DNA from: Caryophanales bacterium
GTDB taxonomy: Bacteria > Bacillota > Bacilli > Bacillales > Amphibacillaceae
Reading direction: 5' to 3'
Assembly (NCBI GenBank): GCA_026168805.1
Contig: JAPFDS010000071.1
Span: 1-64,000, forward strand
DNA: 64,000 nucleotides
Every line of letters begins with the position of its first letter. The first letter of the stretch is position 1. Positions 28,343 to 37,017 of the stretch are shown here, one piece after another. The position numbers and the translations under genes are program-made. Below the pieces are notes generated by a model. It worked only from the letters and a program-made list of their open reading frames with translations. It searched no databases and was not told the DNA's origin.

Positions 28343-29728
28343 ATGAAAAGAAAGATGTTATTTCTATGTTTTAGTTTATTATTGCTCGTTGCCTGTTCGA
28401 ATGAAAAAGAGGCAGATGAACTCATTGAGGAAGTTGAGGAAGCACATGATGATGTAAGTTCTGTAGAATCGATTTATAAAGAAGTGTATGTAGATGAGGA
28501 AAAAGAGTTTGAAGAAGTATTTCATTTTCAGGAAGACGAAGCAAAAATGAATTTTAAACAATCTGAATCATTCTTGTACACAGACGGTACAAATTATGAA
28601 CTAGACACACCGCGAGATCCTACCACTCTTTCCGGTGAAGAAATTGCAACTGTTAAAAAAGAAATCGAGCACCAACAAGAGTTTCATCAAAATCCGATTT
28701 CTTTTTATAAACAGTTTGATGACAAGTTTGCTGATCATTTTGAGATTGAAGATGAAGAGGATGTATGGACGTTAACATATGCGCCTGATCAAGAAATATT
28801 AGATGAATTTTATCTAAAGTATACAGAATATATGTTAGAAGCGATGAGCATCTATGATGAGGCTCCAAAGAATGTTGTGTCCAATCTAAATTTGGAAGAC
28901 TTTTCATTAGAGTTTTCCATCGATCAAGAAACGAAGCAGATTGAACGTATTGAATTTACCGAAGATGCAACCTTTCTTGTCAACGATGCTGAAAATGGGT
29001 TAGACCGAACATTGATCTATGAGTTTCATAACTATGATGAAGCAGAGGACATTGAAGTTCCTGAAGATGCTGTTGATATAACAGATGGAATTATTCATCA
29101 TGAAGATGATGAAAGTAATCCGTTAGAAGATGCCTTTGATGACGTTTTTGGAGATCGTTTAGAAGATAATCCAGAGTTGGAAGAACAAGCTACATTATAT
29201 CTAGAAGGGCTTATTCAAGCACTTGTCTATCAAGATGTTGACAAGGCAGTAGAAGTTTCCGAAGGTGCAATGGATGAAGAAGAAGCTGACATGCAACGGT
29301 CATTCTTTAGAGATGTATATATTGAAAATACAGAAGCAAATATGGGCGATGTAACTATTGATGAAGAGCATTTGGAGAATCTTGCCGATGCATTTTTATC
29401 AGCCATTGGAAAAACGTCTTATAACATCATTGCTACGGAATATGATGGGTTAGATCAAGTCGTTGTTGTATTGTTAGAAATTGAAGGAATAGATGACTTT
29501 CTAATTAACCAACAAACGGAAGAAGACATGACAGAAGTGTTGGATGAAAATGACGACTTATCTGTCGATGAATTAGTTGAAAAGAACCTCAAAATCTTAG
29601 CGGATAACTACGAGGGATATGACGAGTTACTTGAACCAATAGAAATGGTGGTCCCTATATTGATTGAAGGAGAAGACGATTTTTATATTGAACCAGATGA
29701 TTTTTTACAAGGATTTGTACAGCAGTAA
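28343..29728 (+). CDS. lipoprotein of unknown function (461 aa)
   Basis: Typical lipoprotein signal: MKRK, hydrophobic FLCFSLLLL and lipobox LVAC with the lipid-bearing Cys at residue 18. The mature part is very acidic. It has two regions: about 25-250, with strands like those of LolA/DUF6612-type lipoproteins, and about 270-461, a helical then beta-rich module (QDVDKAVEVSEGAMDEEEAD, GLDQVVVVLLEIEGI) faintly like DUF5105. Both likenesses are guesses. Start is ATG 28343 behind GAGGGGAG. Surface-exposed; a role in salt-adapted envelopes is possible but not shown. Confidence 0.75.
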   Translation: MKRKMLFLCFSLLLLVACSNEKEADELIEEVEEAHDDVSSVESIYKEVYVDEEKEFEEVFHFQEDEAKMNFKQSESFLYTDGTNYELDTPRDPTTLSGEEIATVKKEIEHQQEFHQNPISFYKQFDDKFADHFEIEDEEDVWTLTYAPDQEILDEFYLKYTEYMLEAMSIYDEAPKNVVSNLNLEDFSLEFSIDQETKQIERIEFTEDATFLVNDAENGLDRTLIYEFHNYDEAEDIEVPEDAVDITDGIIHHEDDESNPLEDAFDDVFGDRLEDNPELEEQATLYLEGLIQALVYQDVDKAVEVSEGAMDEEEADMQRSFFRDVYIENTEANMGDVTIDEEHLENLADAFLSAIGKTSYNIIATEYDGLDQVVVVLLEIEGIDDFLINQQTEEDMTEVLDENDDLSVDELVEKNLKILADNYEGYDELLEPIEMVVPILIEGEDDFYIEPDDFLQGFVQQ

Positions 29729-29732
29729 ATAA

Positions 29733-29772
29733 GATTGGTGGGCATTAATAATAATGTCCACCAATTTTTTTA
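29733..29772. terminator. convergent terminator overlapping the polY2 3' end
   Basis: Stem ATTGGTGGGCATTA / TAATGTCCACCAAT followed by T7, located after the lipoprotein gene. The polY2 stop (29745-29747) and its last codons lie inside this hairpin. Confidence 0.88.
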
Positions 29773-30992
29773 CTTCTTTCTAAAGTAATGCCCGCATCTG
29801 TGTAACTAGTTGCTCTCGAAACAGCTGTTGGTCCATAATTTTCTCGAATAAAGTCCATTGCTCGCCCTAAATCATGTTCTTTTGCATGGTCTTCAAATAA
29901 ACTTAATTGAACATCTTGATCAGGACATAAGTTGGTAAGAGCGACCGAAACTTTTCGTGTCATTTTACCCCGCTTATAAAATGTATGGAGTAATTGTAAA
30001 CATTGTTCGTACATCGATTTCGTACTGTTCGTATGTGAAGGAATTGAAACCGAACGCGAAAACCCACCACGGTCTTCAGAATATCCAATGCTTAGGCTGA
30101 TTGTTCTTCCTGACATACGTTCAGAACGAGCTCGCCAACATACTTCTTCAACGAGATCTAGAATACATATTTGAACATCTGCATAGCTATAATCACGCAA
30201 AAGTGTAATTCCATTACTAAAGCTTTTCCGTTCTGTATCGACAAAATCGCCAAATACTGGACTTAAATCAATTCCCCACGCATGCCAGTATAGTTGTTCA
30301 CCCATCACTCCGTACAACTCTGTTAATTTGTCCTGATCATACAGAGCAAGATCTTTTAATATATAAATGCCAAGTTCGTTTAAATTCTGTGTCATTCGGC
30401 TGCCAATTCCCCAAATGTTTTCAATAGGAGAGGGCCAAAGTAATGTTGGAACATCTTCATAGCAACATTCCGCAATACCTTTTTTCTTCGCATGTAAATC
30501 CATGACAACTTTTGCTAGAAATTTATTATCTCCAATGCCAATGGAACATGTGAGTCCGAAACATGAGAGGATTTCATCTTTGATAGATTCAGCAACTTCT
30601 AATCGATTACCAAATAACTGCTCAAGTCCATTGGTCGTAATCCACATTTCATCGACCGAATATGTGTGGATAGCTTCTTTTGGTGCATATTTATAAAGTA
30701 ATTTTGTTATTTCAATCGAAACATCTAAGTAATCTTGCATATGTGCTTGCACAATATAGATGTCAGGATCATTTGGCAAATCGAAAAAACGACTTACATT
30801 ACTAATCCCGTGTGTTTGTTTTAACATCGGGGAAGCAGCTAATACGATACTTCCTCGTCTAGACGGATCACCAACAACAGCCACCATGTCTTTCATCGGA
30901 TCAAGTCCGAGCTTTAAAGCTTCCACACTTGCATAAAAGGAACGTATATCAATACAAAGGATGTCATTTCGAGGATACTTTGAATAATCCAT
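29745..30992 (-). CDS. polY2: Y-family DNA polymerase PolY2 (YqjW/UvrX type)
   Basis: 415 residues. Catalytic carboxylates are in DIRSFYAS (15-22) and YSVDEMW (111-117; D114, E115), the SxDE motif of Y-family polymerases. The opening and WGIGSRM helix-hairpin-helix segment match B. subtilis YqjW, involved in SOS mutagenesis and UV tolerance, more than DinB/PolY1. GGGAGG precedes the start. A consensus LexA box lies 20 bases upstream. The C-terminal residues KKIGGHYY are encoded in the shared terminator hairpin. Confidence 0.88.
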   Translation of the reverse strand: MDYSKYPRNDILCIDIRSFYASVEALKLGLDPMKDMVAVVGDPSRRGSIVLAASPMLKQTHGISNVSRFFDLPNDPDIYIVQAHMQDYLDVSIEITKLLYKYAPKEAIHTYSVDEMWITTNGLEQLFGNRLEVAESIKDEILSCFGLTCSIGIGDNKFLAKVVMDLHAKKKGIAECCYEDVPTLLWPSPIENIWGIGSRMTQNLNELGIYILKDLALYDQDKLTELYGVMGEQLYWHAWGIDLSPVFGDFVDTERKSFSNGITLLRDYSYADVQICILDLVEEVCWRARSERMSGRTISLSIGYSEDRGGFSRSVSIPSHTNSTKSMYEQCLQLLHTFYKRGKMTRKVSVALTNLCPDQDVQLSLFEDHAKEHDLGRAMDFIRENYGPTAVSRATSYTDAGITLERSKKIGGHYY

Positions 30993-31011
30993 TCTTTCAG
31001 CCTCCCGTAAA

Positions 31012-31025
31012 CGAACATATGTTCC
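31012..31025 (-). promoter_or_regulatory. LexA (SOS) box upstream of polY2
   Basis: CGAACATATGTTCC matches the Bacillus SOS box CGAACRNRYGTTYG at all but the last base. It lies 20 bases upstream of the polY2 start codon. LexA should repress polY2 until DNA damage. Confidence 0.88.
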
Positions 31026-31160
31026 ATTATAGGAGGTAATATATATTTTTTCAAAGGGAAAATAATCCTTATATAATAATTCATCGCCTTTTGCGCAACT
31101 TTTTAAGCATTCGAACGTCTATCACATGATTTAACACAATATGAAAGGAGAATTATTTTT

Positions 31161-31742
31161 ATGGACAAGAAGTTCAAAGGGGTTTTAATCTTTCTTTTGA
31201 TCGTTGGTGTTTTGACGGGTGGTACATTATTTCTAAGTGGAGAGACGAGTTCAGCAAATAAAGGAGTCCAAAATAAAGCAGAAATTGGAAATATGCAGGA
31301 AATGACTGGAAAGACGAACGAAAATACATTACCGAAATCAAACCAGACACAATCAAAGGAAGCAAATAAGCAATCCATCCAGGTCATCAATCGTTTGGAA
31401 AAGGAATTTGACGATGGAACAAAAGTAACCATTACACATTATGGGGATGAGCAAGATCAATTAGATCATACGTGGGAAGTAAAAGTTGTCGAAGAGAATC
31501 TTCCGAAAGAATATACAAAAGATCAGGCTCTCGAGGTCGTTAATGATCGATATGCTGCAAAAGAAATTGAAGAAGTACAAGTCAATGATATGAAGGCACT
31601 AATGTATTACACATCAAGTAAAGGTGAAGGATTGAATGAGCTATGGATCCCAACAGACCATTCATTTTACTCCATAAGTGCGCCTCATTTTACGAAAGAA
31701 GAACTACTTATATTTGCGTCATCACTAGAGTTTGTACAATAA
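31161..31742 (+). CDS. membrane-anchored extracytoplasmic protein, DUF4367-like C-terminus
   Basis: 193 residues. One N-terminal membrane segment (GVLIFLLIVGVLTGGTLFL, about 7-25), a polar linker rich in Asn, Gln, Lys and Thr (30-75), and an extracytoplasmic domain. Its end, DMKALMYYTSSKGEGLNELWIP followed by TKEELLIFASSLEFV, resembles the DUF4367 module at the end of the anti-sigma protein at 32376. The ECF sigma gene follows after about 107 bases and a hairpin. I infer a sensor or co-regulator in that system, or a target of it. Confidence 0.7.
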   Translation: MDKKFKGVLIFLLIVGVLTGGTLFLSGETSSANKGVQNKAEIGNMQEMTGKTNENTLPKSNQTQSKEANKQSIQVINRLEKEFDDGTKVTITHYGDEQDQLDHTWEVKVVEENLPKEYTKDQALEVVNDRYAAKEIEEVQVNDMKALMYYTSSKGEGLNELWIPTDHSFYSISAPHFTKEELLIFASSLEFVQ

Positions 31743-31750
31743 AAACACTT

Positions 31751-31786
31751 ACTAGGATAGGAAATATTTTTATTTCCTATGCTAGT
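31751..31786 (+). repeat. intercistronic hairpin upstream of the ECF sigma gene
   Basis: Arms ACTAGGATAGGAAAT / ATTTCCTATGCTAGT with one mismatch, loop ATTTTT. Not followed by T, so it looks more like an RNA-processing or attenuating hairpin than a terminator. Confidence 0.65.
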
Positions 31787-31849
31787 ATGTATGAAAACGT
31801 ATTTAGAATCTTTCCTTTATTTCTAGGTAGGCAGTTAGGGAGGAGAAAC

Positions 31850-32392
31850 ATGAAGCAAGACGATTCATTGCACTATAAAGAGAAAATGAACAATTGGTAT
31901 GATGCATATAGTACATCAATAATTAAATATATTGTCCATATAACGAATGACTATCAGCAGGCCGAAGATTTAACGCAGGATACATTTATAAGAGTGTTTA
32001 ACTATATGAACTCTGGAAAAACAATCGATTACCCAAAAACATTTATCTACCGAACCGCTCATAATGTAACTGTTGACTTTATCCGAAAAAACAATCCGAT
32101 TAAAATTATGAAAGACTTTGTTTTTCAAACAAAAAAATCAAATGAGAAACCAATTGAACACCAAATGATAGAAAATGAGGAATATAGGGAGCTCCATAAA
32201 GGAATAGCTTCATTAAAAAAACCTTATAGAGAAGTAATCCATTTGCGCAAAATGGAGGAATTCTCGATTAAAGATACCGCACATATTCTTAACTGGTCGG
32301 AAAGTAAAGTGAAATCTACACTGTTTCGTGCAATGAAAGCATTGGAAAAAGAACTTATAGAAAGGGGTTATACATATGAAACATACTTCTAA
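31850..32392 (+). CDS. ECF-type RNA polymerase sigma factor
   Basis: 180 residues from ATG 31850, ribosome site GGGAGGAGA. Region 2: YSTSIIKYIVHITNDYQQAEDLTQDTF..(about 20-50) with the YPKTFIYRTAHNVTVDFIR recognition helix; region 4: LKKPYREVIHLRKMEEFSIKDTAHILNWSESKVKSTLFRAMKAL (about 125-168). Regions 1 and 3 are missing, as in ECF factors. The last four codons overlap the next gene, the expected anti-sigma. A longer frame from 31643 covers the upstream gene out of frame and is not real. No clear autoregulated promoter was found. Confidence 0.9.
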   Translation: MKQDDSLHYKEKMNNWYDAYSTSIIKYIVHITNDYQQAEDLTQDTFIRVFNYMNSGKTIDYPKTFIYRTAHNVTVDFIRKNNPIKIMKDFVFQTKKSNEKPIEHQMIENEEYRELHKGIASLKKPYREVIHLRKMEEFSIKDTAHILNWSESKVKSTLFRAMKALEKELIERGYTYETYF

Positions 32393-33101
32393 AAACAGTT
32401 CTTTAGATGGGGCGCTAAAAGAGCTACATAAACAGATGAAATGGGATGGATGCAGGAAGCAAAAAGTAAAAAACAACTTGAATCAGATGATTGATGAAAC
32501 TGTAAATCAACGTCAGCGCAAAAAGAATAATTGGCACAAACGTGCGCTTCTACCTGTTGCAAGTGGACTATTCATAATGACAACTATTTTCCTTCTGTTT
32601 TTAAGTGAATTTTCCGCACCAATTTCTCAACCAGAAAACAATCATTCAAACATGAAACAAACGGGTGAATCACAACATTCAATAGATATTCCTGATGAAG
32701 AGGCTAACCAGATCAAAGAAATTGAACAAAAGGGATTTTCATTAATAATTCCCCACAATATTTCATTCGAAAACGTTTCTCTAAAAAATATAAAATATAA
32801 ACAGACAGATGAGGGGATGGTCGTATATACGACATATTACCAGAATGAAGATGAACTATTTTCCATGCACCAGGAAAAAATATCTCCTAGTAAAGAAATT
32901 GACTCATCAATGATTGATGATGAAGCGGAAAAATTAGATGTTCAAGGAATAGAGGCATATTTTACAAATAATGGCGTAAAAAGAAAGTTATTGTTACTAA
33001 CAAGTGCGTATAGTCTGGAAATAAGTTCATATGAATGTACGAAGGAACAGCTTATTTCTATATTAGAATCAATTTCATTGAATCAACTTTTATCTGAATA
33101 A
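32376..33101 (+). CDS. anti-sigma factor, membrane-anchored, DUF4367 C-terminus
   Basis: 241 residues, overlapping the sigma gene by 17 bases. Cytoplasmic N-terminal part (1-56) with LDGALKELHKQMKW and a basic run before one membrane helix (57-77, RALLPVASGLFIMTTIFLLFL). The outside part ends with IEAYFTNNGVKRKLLLLTSA and CTKEQLISILESISL, a DUF4367-like module. This is the design of the SigX/RsiX and SigW-type pairs, where the membrane protein holds the sigma until an envelope signal arrives. No zinc-binding HxxxCxxC motif is seen. Confidence 0.8.
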   Translation: MKHTSKNSSLDGALKELHKQMKWDGCRKQKVKNNLNQMIDETVNQRQRKKNNWHKRALLPVASGLFIMTTIFLLFLSEFSAPISQPENNHSNMKQTGESQHSIDIPDEEANQIKEIEQKGFSLIIPHNISFENVSLKNIKYKQTDEGMVVYTTYYQNEDELFSMHQEKISPSKEIDSSMIDDEAEKLDVQGIEAYFTNNGVKRKLLLLTSAYSLEISSYECTKEQLISILESISLNQLLSE

Positions 33102-33145
33102 TGAACGAGTCTTTTACTAGAGAGTTATATCGAGTCAATGAACAA

Positions 33146-33188
33146 AAAAACCTTACGACCTACTAAAAAGTAGCAATCGTAAGGTTTT
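33146..33188. terminator. bidirectional terminator between the anti-sigma gene and rpsD
   Basis: Stem AAAACCTTACGA / TCGTAAGGTTTT with A- and T-runs; inner CTACT / AGTAG. Serves both converging genes. Confidence 0.9.
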
Positions 33189-33213
33189 ACTATCTGTATG
33201 CATGACCAATCAA

Positions 33214-33819
33214 TTATTTTCTTGAGTAGAACTCAACGATTAATGATTCGTCAATTTCAGGTGATAATTCAGAACGCTCAGGATAGCGACTATAAACACC
33301 TGTTAAAGTATCTTCATCAAATGTTAAATACTCTGGAACCATTTGGTTTGCTTCAACTGCTTCTTTAACTGTGTCTAATTTCTGTGAACGTTCACGTAAA
33401 CTAATTGTTTGCTCAGGTTTAACACGGAATGATGGAATATCAACACGTGATCCATCTACTAATACGTGACCGTGGTTTACAAGTTGACGAGCTTGTTTAC
33501 GAGTTTTAGCAAGGCCTAAACGAAATACGAGGTTATCTAGGCGAGACTCTAAAAGAACCATAAAGTTTTCACCATGAATACCTTGCATCTTACCTGCTTC
33601 ATCAAACATTGAACGGTATTGACGCTCATTTAAACCGTACATGTAACGAAGCTTTTGCTTTTCTTGTAACTGTAAACCATATTCTGAGATTTTCTTACGC
33701 TGTGTTGGACCATGTTGTCCTGGAGCATAAGGACGTTTCTCCAATTCTTTTCCTGTACCTGTTAATGAAATGCCGAGACGACGGGACTTTTTCCATAAAG
33801 ATCCTGTAAAACGTGCCAT
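33214..33819 (-). CDS. rpsD: 30S ribosomal protein S4
   Basis: 201 residues of the cysteine-free, single-copy S4 form ([29 protein letters not shown]). The S4 fold follows about 90-155 ([32 protein letters not shown]). It binds 16S rRNA in early 30S assembly and in Bacillus also represses its own mRNA leader. Ribosome site AAGGAGG. It stands alone rather than in the alpha operon, as usual in Bacillaceae. Confidence 0.97.
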   Translation of the reverse strand: MARFTGSLWKKSRRLGISLTGTGKELEKRPYAPGQHGPTQRKKISEYGLQLQEKQKLRYMYGLNERQYRSMFDEAGKMQGIHGENFMVLLESRLDNLVFRLGLAKTRKQARQLVNHGHVLVDGSRVDIPSFRVKPEQTISLRERSQKLDTVKEAVEANQMVPEYLTFDEDTLTGVYSRYPERSELSPEIDESLIVEFYSRK

Positions 33820-34001
33820 GGGACATTTCCTCCTTTATAATGTTTTTGCATAAAATGAAGTATGTGTGATCCAAAACGCTAACCATTACATTTTCATGTA
33901 CCATCGCTCCAGCAGCAGAGAGTTACACGATACACCTCTTTAAATCGAGGAATATAATGCGAAAAACGTATGTTCACGAAAGCCACCTTTTATTTTACAC
34001 A
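33820..34001 (-). ncRNA. rpsD leader, probable S4 autoregulatory RNA
   Basis: About 180 untranslated bases between the promoter and rpsD contain several short complementary stretches (for example around CCTCGATTTAAAGAGG). In B. subtilis S4 binds the leader of its own gene. I infer the same here from position and length; the fold was not computed. Confidence 0.5.
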
Positions 34002-34007
34002 AAGTCT

Positions 34008-34036
34008 ATCATATCTTTTTTTATAATAGAAGTCAA
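34008..34036 (-). promoter_or_regulatory. sigma-A promoter of rpsD
   Basis: On the minus strand TTGACT, 17-bp spacer, TATGAT; near-consensus, as expected for a ribosomal protein. Confidence 0.78.
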
Positions 34037-34192
34037 GGTATTGTGAATAAAGATAGTGGTTAAGAGTTCTAAATATCAATTGTAAAGGTTTTACTAGGAA
34101 TAATTACCTAAATACGGTATAATAAGAATTGTAAAACTAGTACATTCGATGTGTACTAAATCTATATATTGTAAAACATGAAAAAGGTGATA

Positions 34193-36088
34193 ATGATGGT
34201 AAAATCTGGGAATATAATGAAAAAAATAAATCAAACATATTTTGATTTGCTAACAGATGCACCTTGGTATACATACGAACGTACGGTTCAGCAAGTGGTC
34301 TCTCAAATTGTTTGTTTGACGGACATGCCTTACGCTTCTATTGTCATTCAAAAAAATTGGAACAATATGCATGGACTTATTATAGAAGAATACAGTCCCA
34401 ACACAACGGAAACATTTCGTCGAAAATGTACAAACCAGCTAAAAGGTTTTATGAATAAAATGAATAACGATATGGAAGAAGAGCTCGATGAGAAGATGTT
34501 TACATTTGAGCTAAATTTTAACAAGAAAAAACAAGAGATCTTTCATATGATTCCTTTGAAAATATCTAATATTACTAGAGGATATTTAATGTGTATCCAC
34601 GAGAAGGACAGGTACACGAAAGAATTTATGGATGAACTGAGGAAAAACACAGAACAACTATTAAAAACTACTCAGTGGATCAATGACAACAGAGAGAAAA
34701 ATGATAAAAACAAATTTTTGTTTAATTTAACATCTGAATTGTACGCATCTACTGATCAAACGTATATTTTACAGGAAACAATCTCTGCCTTAGAATTTAT
34801 TTATCCAAACTTCACGTATATGTTGTTATTGTCACAAGATCATGATGCTGATGAATCTCTACCCATTCAAATGATTGAATATAGTGATGACAGTACAAAA
34901 AGAGTGAGCTCAGATGTATTTATATCTGGAACAACTCGTATGGAAAAAGATGAACAAGGAGCAGGATGTCTATATACACCACTGAAGGGAAAACAGGGTG
35001 TGTATGGGGTGCTACAAATACGTGTAGATACTGGAGTTCAATTACCAGAACAAGAAATACAATTTATTACATTATTTTCAAATGTCATAGGCGAAGCGTT
35101 AGAAAACGCTATGTTATATGCAAACTCAAAACATATGGCGGCAGACTTGAAATTTATTAATGAAGTGACCCATAAGTTGAATTCGAATTTAAAGTTGCCG
35201 GAAATTATTTCAGTGCTTAAAAAACAAATTACCAGTATTTGCAAACCTACGCATATTGGCTTTGTTTTCTGTCCGAATGAGCAATACGATAAACGAAAAG
35301 ATATTGACGTCCTACAAGGAAGTCATGCGTATTTCCATACAACAAGAGGTCAATCTTTTGTTAAACATATGAAAGACTGTGCACTGGAGCAAAAATCAGC
35401 TTTATTTAAAGCAGATTATCAAATGGAAACAATACCATTACCATTTCGCTCCATGATGTCGCTACCGATGATTCATGCAGACGAAATATTAGGATTAATT
35501 ATCATCGGACACGAACAGTCGTCTGCCTTTTCATTTGGGAGTTATAAATTAATGAGATCACTTGTACAAAATACGACTTTAGCTTTAACAAACAGTGTCT
35601 TAAAAGATAAGTTAGAACATGCCGTTATCACTGATTATTTAACAAAACTATATTCTAGAGGCTATTTAGATGAAAAGATTGCTTTACACATGGAAATTGA
35701 CACCCATGGAACGCTCGTCCTCTTTGATATTGATGATTTTAAACATGTAAACGATTCCCATGGACACCACATAGGTGATCAAGTAATTATTCAAATCGCA
35801 AGTATATTAAAAGAAAATACACGTGAAAATGATATAGCTGCTAGATGGGGTGGAGAAGAATTAGCTTTATATTTGCCCCATGCTTCCATAGAAGAAGGGG
35901 TTCGCCTAGCCCGAAGAATACGGAAAAAAGTAGAAAGTAATACAAATCCTCAAGTGACGTTGTCATCCGGAGTTTCATCATGGAGTTTGATGACAAATCA
36001 TAATGTGAAATCTTTATTCATTGAGGCCGATAAATCACTTTATCAAGCAAAAGAACAAGGGAAAAATCAAGTTGTTTATAACGTGTAA
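34193..36088 (+). CDS. ytrP: GAF-GGDEF protein, putative diguanylate cyclase (YtrP-like)
   Basis: 631 residues. The first 470 hold at least two GAF-like sensing regions (about 20-150 and 330-470). The C-terminal 155 residues form a GGDEF domain with LVLFDIDDFKHVNDSHGHHIGD and the active-site loop GGEEL near 552, which retains the acidic residues and is compatible with c-di-GMP synthesis. No membrane segment, so a soluble sensor. I chose ATG 34193, behind AAAAAGGTGAT; ATG 34178 or 34217 is possible. Same position between rpsD and refZ as ytrP in B. subtilis. Confidence 0.82.
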   Translation: MMVKSGNIMKKINQTYFDLLTDAPWYTYERTVQQVVSQIVCLTDMPYASIVIQKNWNNMHGLIIEEYSPNTTETFRRKCTNQLKGFMNKMNNDMEEELDEKMFTFELNFNKKKQEIFHMIPLKISNITRGYLMCIHEKDRYTKEFMDELRKNTEQLLKTTQWINDNREKNDKNKFLFNLTSELYASTDQTYILQETISALEFIYPNFTYMLLLSQDHDADESLPIQMIEYSDDSTKRVSSDVFISGTTRMEKDEQGAGCLYTPLKGKQGVYGVLQIRVDTGVQLPEQEIQFITLFSNVIGEALENAMLYANSKHMAADLKFINEVTHKLNSNLKLPEIISVLKKQITSICKPTHIGFVFCPNEQYDKRKDIDVLQGSHAYFHTTRGQSFVKHMKDCALEQKSALFKADYQMETIPLPFRSMMSLPMIHADEILGLIIIGHEQSSAFSFGSYKLMRSLVQNTTLALTNSVLKDKLEHAVITDYLTKLYSRGYLDEKIALHMEIDTHGTLVLFDIDDFKHVNDSHGHHIGDQVIIQIASILKENTRENDIAARWGGEELALYLPHASIEEGVRLARRIRKKVESNTNPQVTLSSGVSSWSLMTNHNVKSLFIEADKSLYQAKEQGKNQVVYNV

Positions 36089-36184
36089 GTCCTACAAAAA
36101 GGAACTTATATACTGTTTGTCGAACGGGGAAAAGAGGAAATGAAGCAAACATGTCGTATATAGTGGGTATGAGAGGTGACCCAT

Positions 36185-36796
36185 ATGTACGATAGATCAA
36201 CGAAAGAACGAGTCATTAACGCAGCTATCCAGTTGTTTTTTCAAAAGGGATTTGATGCAACATCCACGCGAGATATTACAAATAAAGTGCGCGTGAACAG
36301 TTCGTTGATTAGTTATTATTTTAATGGAAAGCAAGGCTTGTTAGAAGAAGTTGTTGTTTCATATTATGAAGAGTTGATTGCTTGTATAGAAAAAGTAATG
36401 ACGAAGGATTTTGATGTAGGAATCGAACATTTAAAACATGTATTAAATGAAGTTTTCTTATTTAAATATGAAAAATTTTATCAAACGGTCGTAGTATATC
36501 GTGAGTTAACCCTCGACTCAACATTTGTGCGTGAAATGTTAACGACATATATTCAAAAAGAGAATTATTACTTAAAGCAAGTTTTTTCTGAGAGTATAAA
36601 ACATTCATCACTAGAAAAAAACATTTCCATGTGGATCATGCAATTAAAAGGAATGATGAACTCTCCGTTTACGATGCATCATGAATGGACAAAAGATGCG
36701 TTCTCGCAAAAAGTCGACCGTCAATTATGTTTGAAATATATTTCACAGATGCATGAATGGATAGACTCATTGCACGGCACAAAAGATGCGGTTTAG
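36185..36796 (+). CDS. refZ: TetR-family division/sporulation regulator RefZ
   Basis: 203 residues. TetR-type HTH (STKERVINAAIQLFFQKGFDATSTRDIT, then NSSLISYYFNGKQGLLEE) at about 5-60. The SYYFNGK spacing and the location next to ezrA identify it as RefZ (YttP), which binds sites around the origin and redirects the Z ring at the start of sporulation. ATG 36185 has AGAGGTGA upstream; GTG 36176 lies inside that site. Confidence 0.85.
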   Translation: MYDRSTKERVINAAIQLFFQKGFDATSTRDITNKVRVNSSLISYYFNGKQGLLEEVVVSYYEELIACIEKVMTKDFDVGIEHLKHVLNEVFLFKYEKFYQTVVVYRELTLDSTFVREMLTTYIQKENYYLKQVFSESIKHSSLEKNISMWIMQLKGMMNSPFTMHHEWTKDAFSQKVDRQLCLKYISQMHEWIDSLHGTKDAV

Positions 36797-36800
36797 TTCT

Positions 36801-36851
36801 CACGTTAATCTCCTTTAGTACACAAAACAGAGGGGGTTAACGTGTTTTTTT
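36801..36851 (+). terminator. terminator of refZ
   Basis: Stem CACGTTAA / TTAACGTG with inner CTCC / GAGG-type pairing and a T7 run. Confidence 0.78.
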
Positions 36852-37017
36852 GTATGAAATAGTAAAAAAAACGAATAAAATGGTGAAAAAAGAAACTTTA
36901 TACACCAAAAATTCGTGTAACATGGTATCATAATGTATAAACAAACGAATATTGATGTGAAAGTATAAACGATGAGAGAGTGTTCTCCTCTTACAGGAAT
37001 AGGTTAGGAGGCTTGGA

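Noticed and set aside
31785..31800. cre site before the ECF sigma gene (TGAAAACGTATTTA)
   Set aside because: Two mismatches at key positions of the consensus.
31643..31849. N-terminal extension of the ECF sigma factor
   Set aside because: It overlaps the upstream gene out of frame, while ATG 31850 has a strong ribosome site and gives the normal ECF length.
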